The notes under the pieces are model-generated. The model was given only the letters and a program-made list of their open reading frames with translations, had not been told where the DNA came from and made no database searches. This document shows positions 57,999 through 64,000 of a DNA stretch of 64,000 nucleotides, one piece after another; within the stretch, counting starts at the first letter, position 1; each line of letters starts with the position of its first letter. Source of the DNA: Sycobia sp. Sy_11 (taxonomy: Eukaryota > Arthropoda > Insecta > Hymenoptera > Epichrysomallidae); assembly GCA_018907035.1 (NCBI GenBank), contig JACCIC010000352.1, positions 77,001 through 141,000 of the forward strand, written 5' to 3'. The position numbers were made by a program, and so were the translations under genes.

Positions 57999-60035
57999 TA
58001 CTATCAGTCAGAATTTTAAAATTATAAATATAATTCAAAGTAAGTAATTACAAATCTAAGAAGGACTGATAGAGTCAAAGATAAATGAAGAATTTCTTAT
58101 GAAGAAATAAATTACGTTCTGTGTGCATAATCAATAAATTCTGAAATTCCTAATAATTTCAATGATATTCAAAATAACATCCATAAAGAAAAATAAGAAC
58201 AAGCCATTAAATATTAATTAAATTCATATTTCTTTAATAAAACTTGGATACTAGTATTAAAGCCACAAACAAAAATATTATAGATTGCAAATGGGTATTT
58301 GCTATTAAAAATGATAAACACAGCAATCCATGAAATATAAAGCTCGTCTCGTTGCTCATGGTTTCAATCAAAAATATTTAATTGATTATAATGAGACTTG
58401 CGCTCTTCTAGTAAGAATTACAAGTTTTAGATTAATTATAGCGTTTGCAAATCAATATAATTTGCTTATTCACCATATGGATGTAAAAACTGCATTTTTA
58501 AATGGTTCATTGCAGGAATAAATGTACATAAAAGTTCTCGAAGGAATTAAATACAAAACAAATTAAGTTTGTAAATTAAATAAAGTTACATATGGGTTGA
58601 AACAAGCAGCAAGATGATGGTTTGAAACTTTTTATAAAACATTAGTAGAAAATCGTTTTAAAAATTTATTAGTTGATAGTTGCATATATATTTTAAATAA
58701 ATGCGAAATATCTAAGAATATATATGTTTTACTATACGTAGATGACTTAATAATTGTTACAGCCGATATTCAAACAATAAATAATTTTAAAACTTATTTA
58801 ATGAACAAATTCAGAATGACAGATTTGAAATAAATTTAAAATAAAAAACAATAAATATTCTAATTAGATATTCAAATAAAAATAATATAGAACTATGGAA
58901 ATGCCTAAAAAGAGTTTTAAGATATTTGAAAGGTTCGACGAATTGAAAATTAACTTATAAAAAAGGCAACAGTGAAAATATTTTAAGTTGTTATGTTGAT
59001 TCCGATTGGGGTGGTCATGAAGGTACTGATAGAAAAAGTACTACAGGCTACTTATTTAAGTTACTTGAAAAATGTACGATTTGCTGAAATACTAAAAGAT
59101 AAGCATCTGTAGCAGCTTCTTCAACAGAAGCAGAATATATGTCTTTATTTGAAGGTGTTAAGAAGCATTATGGCTAAAGTCTTTAATAAATAGTATAGAA
59201 ATTAAAATCATGAAACCGATTGTAACTCATGAAGACAATAACGGTTGAATAAGTTTAGCGAATAACCCAAGGAATCATAAGCGATCAAAATATATAGATA
59301 TTATATATCATTTCTCGAGAGAGCAAATATAAAAAAATGTAATAATATTGAAACATATTTCCACAGGGGAGCCGATTACTGATGCACTAACAAAGTCATG
59401 GCTAACTATGAAATTCCTTGAACTCAGAAAAGGAATGCGCATGGAGAAATTATAAAATATAATTCATATTGTTTTCATAAATATATTTTATATTAATCAT
59501 AGAGACTGTTTGAATAAGTTTTTCTGGGTTTCCTTATTCCTTGCAACAAATGTTGGACCGTGTCTAATTTCCCAGAACAAACGAAGAACGAATATAGACT
59601 GAAAGGAACTGTCATATATATAATTATGATATATATTATTGTATTTACTCAAGTAATTTTTGAGGGAGCCTGTTAGATTATTTTAGCCTTCTATAAATAA
59701 TAAAGCAAAAAATACTTGAAACTAAATATTGGACGGTATCGTAAAAGGATGTAACCACGAGTCCATTGGGTCTTATTACGATCTGCGTCTTTACTGCCCT
59801 GCGTGGCAAGTGATTTATGAGTTTATTGTTTAGATAGCTGAAATTTTTTATAGGTTTTAAGCTTCTCACAAGGCCTTGTAGAGTTTTCAATTTCGAGTAC
59901 TGTAGTTAGTCTTGTGTCGTCCTTTCGTTTGAACAAACATCTTTTCTTTCCTCGTTTGAAATAAAATTGATGTTAAAAAATTATTTCGTGATCTTTATTT
60001 TAATATTCTACCTACTACATTAAATAAAAATTCCA
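57999..60035 (+). mobile_element. Copia (host copy), RT-RNase H and 3' LTR
   Basis: Directly after the guest LTR the plus strand carries the integrase-RT linker and RT: NKTWILVLKPQTKNIIDCKW near 58240, MKYKARLVAHGFNQKYLIDY at 58330, IHHMDVKTAFLNGSLQE, VTYGLKQAAR, and the active site VLLYVDDLIIVTA near 58735. RNase H: SCYVDSDWGGHEGTDRKSTT near 58990, SVAASSTEAEYMSLFEGVKK near 59105. Stops are many. A purine tract (tgagggagcc) at 59661 precedes the 3' LTR, 59671-60035 (TGTTAGAT...AATTCCA). Confidence 0.85.
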
Positions 60036-60044
60036 TACTTAAAA

Positions 60045-60979
60045 AAAAGAAAAGTTTATAGTTTTTAATTTAAAATTGTTATGAATTCAATATATACATT
60101 GTAGTTTGCAAGATGTTCTCGTAATTCTTTTAAGTATTTATGTAGCGTTAGATTTAATGTAGTTTAAAGTATAATTGTAATCAAAAACTAATACAATAAA
60201 AATAAAACCTTTAGATAACGTTTCTCATGTAATAATATATGCAGACTTAATATAGTATATATTTTAAATAAACAAAATACGTTCTTCATATGGCCATACA
60301 GAGTCTCATATAGAAAAGGGAAATGTAACGCGATCTCTTAGACTCAAACTTCGGACAAAGCGGCTTCGCGTGTGTCAGCAATTTATGAATTTTCATTTAT
60401 GAATCGAATTATGATGTTAACTAATGTATAGCACGGATTGGAAATTTAGAAATATTCGTTTTCAAATGATGAGGCAATGAAAATTACTTCGTAATATTCT
60501 ATTATATATAAGCAATTAGAATTATAGTTATTAATATTATAGTTTGTAGAAATGATCGTGAGCGAACTCTCGTGATAAGCCAAACTATATGTACACATAA
60601 GGTATACATGCCTGATCCGTGCCGTAACGGGAAAACCAAAGATTTTGCCTTAAAATAGCTTGTATACGAAATTACTTGAGGCTTTGTACACGAAAAATCT
60701 TGAGGCTTTCGAAAGAGATAAGTAAGTTATGCTTCTTAAAAGCAATGATCCGTGCTGTGACGGGAGCTTTTCAATATTTTCGTTAAAAAGCTATGTTACG
60801 GACTTATATTGAGATAGGTCGTATTCTAGCTTTGAGAAAATGTTGGGAAGTTCGAAATCAGGTGACGTGTTCGGCTTGCCATCTCGGGCTCTCCGACCGT
60901 CAGGCTTCGCGAGAGTGTAGGCTGCGTTCCGCGAGTGAGGCTTATCGCTCAAAATTTGATCCCACAGTATTCAATTACA
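60045..60979 (+). mobile_element. Second, shorter copy of the solo LTR family
   Basis: Matches 24225-25326 (atgaattcaatatat, gataacgtt, gaaaagggaaatgtaacg, gacaaagcggcttcgcgtg, gatccgtgc.gtgacggga twice), ending ttcaattaca. It lacks the first 250 bp and about 170 bp including the TATA box. Confidence 0.8.
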
Positions 60980-61680
60980 CGTATTAATATGAAATGATAA
61001 TTAATAGCAGTTGATTAATTTAATTTTATTGTAATAAACTTAATAAATATTAACTTTTAGAAATAAAATAAATTTCATAAGAGTTCATTAAATTTTTATT
61101 ATATTTTAATAACTAATCCTAATAATGCAGTTTCATCAGAAATAACTATACAAACAAGTGGAAAATCGGAGAAACAAATAATCTATTTACTGAAAAACCT
61201 AATGTTTTAATATATAATTATTAATTTCATTCGTACATTTGCTTTTACTTGTATTATGTAAATAAAAAATATTTATATCAGCCACATTCTAATATATGGC
61301 AGGTAGGTTTAGAAGCTTTCAGATTTTGAATATTTTATACATTCAAATTATGTCAGTTTCATTATTGAAACTCATTCTGCATAAGGTATTAGTTGAACTT
61401 TCTCTAAATTTGTTTAAAAAGAAATTATTAGTTCATTTAAGATTTAAATATATGATAGTGGTCTTGCAAAACCGTACAAGTAATATCGCCTCTGATAATA
61501 AAAAATTGTTCAAAATCTAGAAGTGTACAAAAATGAAAAAGAATTAAATAATAGATAAAATTTTGTCGTAATTTTATTTGGTAATTACATTTAATGATGA
61601 ATAACATGTTAATTAAAATAATGAAAGTAATATTTGCTAAATATTAATGCTTCTAAAATAAACTATGATCAAATATATAT
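60980..61680. other. AT-rich DNA with no gene seen
   Basis: No credible coding frame. Confidence 0.6.
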
Positions 61681-61708
61681 ATAAATATATATACATGTGT
61701 GTGTACGC

Positions 61709-61764
<56 letters not shown>
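61681..61764 (+). repeat. Alternating (CG)n-(TG)n tract
   Basis: acgcgcgcgcgcgcgcgcg followed by about 22 TG units: pure alternating purine-pyrimidine over about 60 bp. It forms the 3' flank of the LINE that follows on the minus strand. Confidence 0.95.
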
Positions 61765-61767
<3 letters not shown>

Positions 61768-63310
61768 ATTAGGCGTAGGCAGAGCAAGCTCTGCACTAGT
61801 GGCCTCTCGAAACCAGCATCCCGCCGGAACTATCCGGGAATATTACTTCGGCGGGGCTGTTAGTTAGCCTATACGACTCCTCTTCTTATGACACTATCCT
61901 ACGTCCCCCATCCACACAGGTGATCAGGGGTTCGGTGTTCGTCCTCTGCATCTTAAAATAGAATCAGTTAGCCTGGTTCATCCTGGGCCATTCGCCTAGT
62001 TCTATCGGCATTTCTAAGTTTGGCCATCACCTCTTTTGCGAAACTGGCTACTGCCTTCCAGTTTTCAGAAGATTCCAGCATTATTGATAGGATACTCTCT
62101 GGTCTTATTGGCCTTATTGATGATGTTCATCAAGTGCTCACGTTGTGTTCTAAAACGAGGGCAGCTCAATAATATATGCTCGGCATCCTCGACCAAAGTC
62201 GGACAGATGGGACAGAAATCATTATTATCCAGGTGAAAGCGGCTGCAATAGGACCTAAAACAACCATGTCCAGTCAGCAACTGGATTAGGTGGAAATCTA
62301 ATTCCCCGTGTTTCCTGTTGATCCATCTGTGTATGTCTGGAAGGATACGATAAGTCCATCGGCCTTTGCCAGAATCGGTCCATCGTTTTTGCCATATTTC
62401 GATAGAACCATGACGTTCCACGTTTTTAGCACCTTGTAGAGAATCCACTGCGGCCTTACATATGTTGTGCAGCCTATCCAGTTCATCTGCAGCTAAATCG
62501 AAAGGAAGAATTCCGGCAAGTACCTCAGCAGCGTCGGTGGATACTGTCCTGTAACCACTAATAATACGTATACAGGAGCGACGACGGGTCGCAATGGCCA
62601 GCTCACAATACGATTTAATTCCACATGCATGATACCAGATTGATGCTGCATACATGCTGACAGAATTAACAACATAAGCTAATAGCTTCCTCTGGGGTGG
62701 GCGTGGGCCACCAATGTTAGGCATGAGCCGACACAAGGCGGCTGAAACTCGTTGCGCTTTTTCGCCAGATATCTTTAGGTGCTCTTTGAAGTTTAACCTG
62801 GCATCAAGCTGTACACCCAAGTATCGTAAAGATGGCGCAGAACTAATGCGGCAGCTACCAACTTTAAGAGTAATACTATCTACCTTCTTACGACTGCTGA
62901 CAAGAATTACTTCTGTCTTGTGTTCCGCTAATTGTAGACCGGCCGACTTAATCCATCTACTGATGTTGCTGATTGCCTCATTGGCGTTTTCAGTGTGTTC
63001 ATCAAGGGTCTTCGCCTTGATGAATTCGTCGGTGTACCCTACTGTTATTGAACCAGGCGGTTGTGGAATCCTCAACACGCCATCATACATAATATTCCAC
63101 AATATGGGTCCCATAACTGAGCCCTGGTGGACTCCCGCAGTAACCTTATGCGATACAATGCCTTCATCCGTTCGGTATAATATTATCCTATTCTCAAAGT
63201 AGCTGGCCATGACATTCTGTAAATAACCAGGTACTCCGAACTCTTTAAGAGAATTCATAATAGAAGACCAGCGCGCTGAATTAAAGGCATTCTTGACATC
63301 TAGAGCGACA
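61765..63310 (-). mobile_element. R1-clade LINE fragment inserted in (AC)n
   Basis: The minus-strand ORF runs from about 63310 to 62065, open for about 400 codons. RT motifs: VALDVKNAFNSARW near 63300, GVHQGSVMGPILWNIMYDG near 63110, and the active site reading VGYTDEFIKAK where YADD is expected, so the catalytic pair is lost. LRYLGVQLDARLNFKEHLK near 62820; a C-terminal knuckle CPICPTLVEDAEHILLSC near 62175. About 300 bp of 3' UTR follow to 61765. The 5' part (endonuclease and early RT) is missing. (AC)n lies on both sides in element orientation. Confidence 0.88.
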
Positions 63311-63333
63311 AAATGTGTGTGTGTGTGTGTTTG
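63311..63333 (+). repeat. (GT)n microsatellite, 5' flank of the LINE
   Basis: About ten GT units directly against the LINE's truncated 5' end. Confidence 0.95.
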
Positions 63334-63755
63334 TTTTCAATAAGAATACTACAAAAAATATTCCTAATGCTTTTTTTTTGAATATTTGTATAAAAAGTTT
63401 AATCACCTGTTTTAAAAAAATATTTCATAAATTACGTGAAATAATCTGTTTCTCTTGATTTATAATCTATGTTTTGTTATAATATATATTATCATCAACA
63501 TGATATCTCTCAATTGATCAAATAGAAATGTCCATAGATGAGGAAGGCAATTTTGAGATAAGAAATTATTTTATAAATTTATTTTATATTCTAGATGACA
63601 ATTCTAATTATAAATTAAGTAAAAAAGACTTTCTCAGTATTTATATAAATATTATTTAATTATCATTACGTGGTCTTACTATAGTAAAAATACAATGTAA
63701 TTTTTACATTCACAATCATATATCATCTGTATATACACATGTTTATATACATGTA
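63334..63755. other. AT-rich DNA with no gene seen
   Basis: No coding frame or repeat recognised before the mariner end. Confidence 0.6.
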
Positions 63756-64000
63756 CGAGGTGTGTTCAAAAAGTAACGAGAATTTTTAAATTTCGCGGGT
63801 TTGGAGAGTCCGCCTGTATAAAAATTTTTTTATTATGTTTGTACGCATGCCCTTGAAGTACGATAAAATTTTCAGTAATATTCATTGCTTACTTTTTAAG
63901 TAGCTAATTTTTGTTTGTCGAGCCTTTTTCGGTCTTGGCGATCCAGAATGTCTCTACTGGGACGATTGAAGCTTAATTTCGACGTCATATCAGCAAACCG
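63756..64000 (+). mobile_element. mariner transposon, start of a second copy (cut by window end)
   Basis: Begins cgaggtgtgttcaaaaagta after TA (63754-63755) and matches 3248-3390 for about 140 bp (gcgggtttggagag, gcatgcccttgaagta.gataaaattttcag, ttcattgcttactttttaag). After about 63900 it differs from copy 1, so one of the two has been altered or the element belongs to a related subfamily. Confidence 0.85.

Overview
The window is nuclear DNA from an animal, most likely an insect and plausibly a hymenopteran such as an ant. It is AT-rich, has a spliceosomal gene with short introns, and carries degraded DD34D mariner transposons, R1-, I- and Jockey-type LINEs, a Penelope-like element, and Ty3/Gypsy and Ty1/Copia LTR elements. 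Genus and species cannot be read from the sequence. Nothing bacterial is present (no operons, CRISPR or phage).

Only one host gene is clear: a 15-exon gene at 46437-50365 (+) for the mitochondrial RNA helicase SUV3 (SUPV3L1). All introns are GT-AG and the reading frame is intact, giving 751 residues with the expected helicase motifs. Nearly everything else is mobile-element debris, microsatellite or unassigned AT-rich DNA.

Layout. 1-3.2 kb: low-complexity and unassigned DNA. 3.2-7.1 kb: three mariners, one nested in another. 8.1 kb: tRNA-like SINE head. 9.2-11.6 kb: Gypsy scrap with a short LTR, a triplicated hairpin motif, and a dispersed repeat. 11.7-14.6 kb: two more mariner pieces and a foldback-type repeat. 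15.5-18.3 kb: Gypsy gag-protease-RT on the minus strand. 18.3-19.1 kb: mariner. 19.86-20.40 kb: inverted 60-bp minisatellite. 20.45-22.10 kb: truncated LTR element carrying an LRR-like ORF. 22.5-27.2 kb: two inverted Penelope-like copies, the left one split by an I-type LINE and by a solo LTR with a perfect TSD. 27.8-37.8 kb: large inverted repeat whose spacer holds an R1-type LINE. 37.8-45.9 kb: repeat modules, LTR-like pieces, microsatellites and a 30-bp perfect palindrome. 46.4-50.4 kb: SUPV3L1. 50.8-60.0 kb: I-LINE scrap, then a Copia element inserted into another Copia element, with a Jockey LINE inside. 60.0-61.0 kb: second copy of the solo LTR. 61.7-63.3 kb: R1-clade LINE sitting inside an (AC)n tract. 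63.76 kb to the end: start of another mariner.

Many elements abut (AT)n or (AC)n tracts, suggesting that simple repeats act as landing sites or rearrangement points. The least explained items are the LRR-like ORF in an LTR element, three tandem hairpins with covarying stems, the inverted 20-codon-period minisatellite, and the large inverted repeat with a small ORF kept open in both arms.
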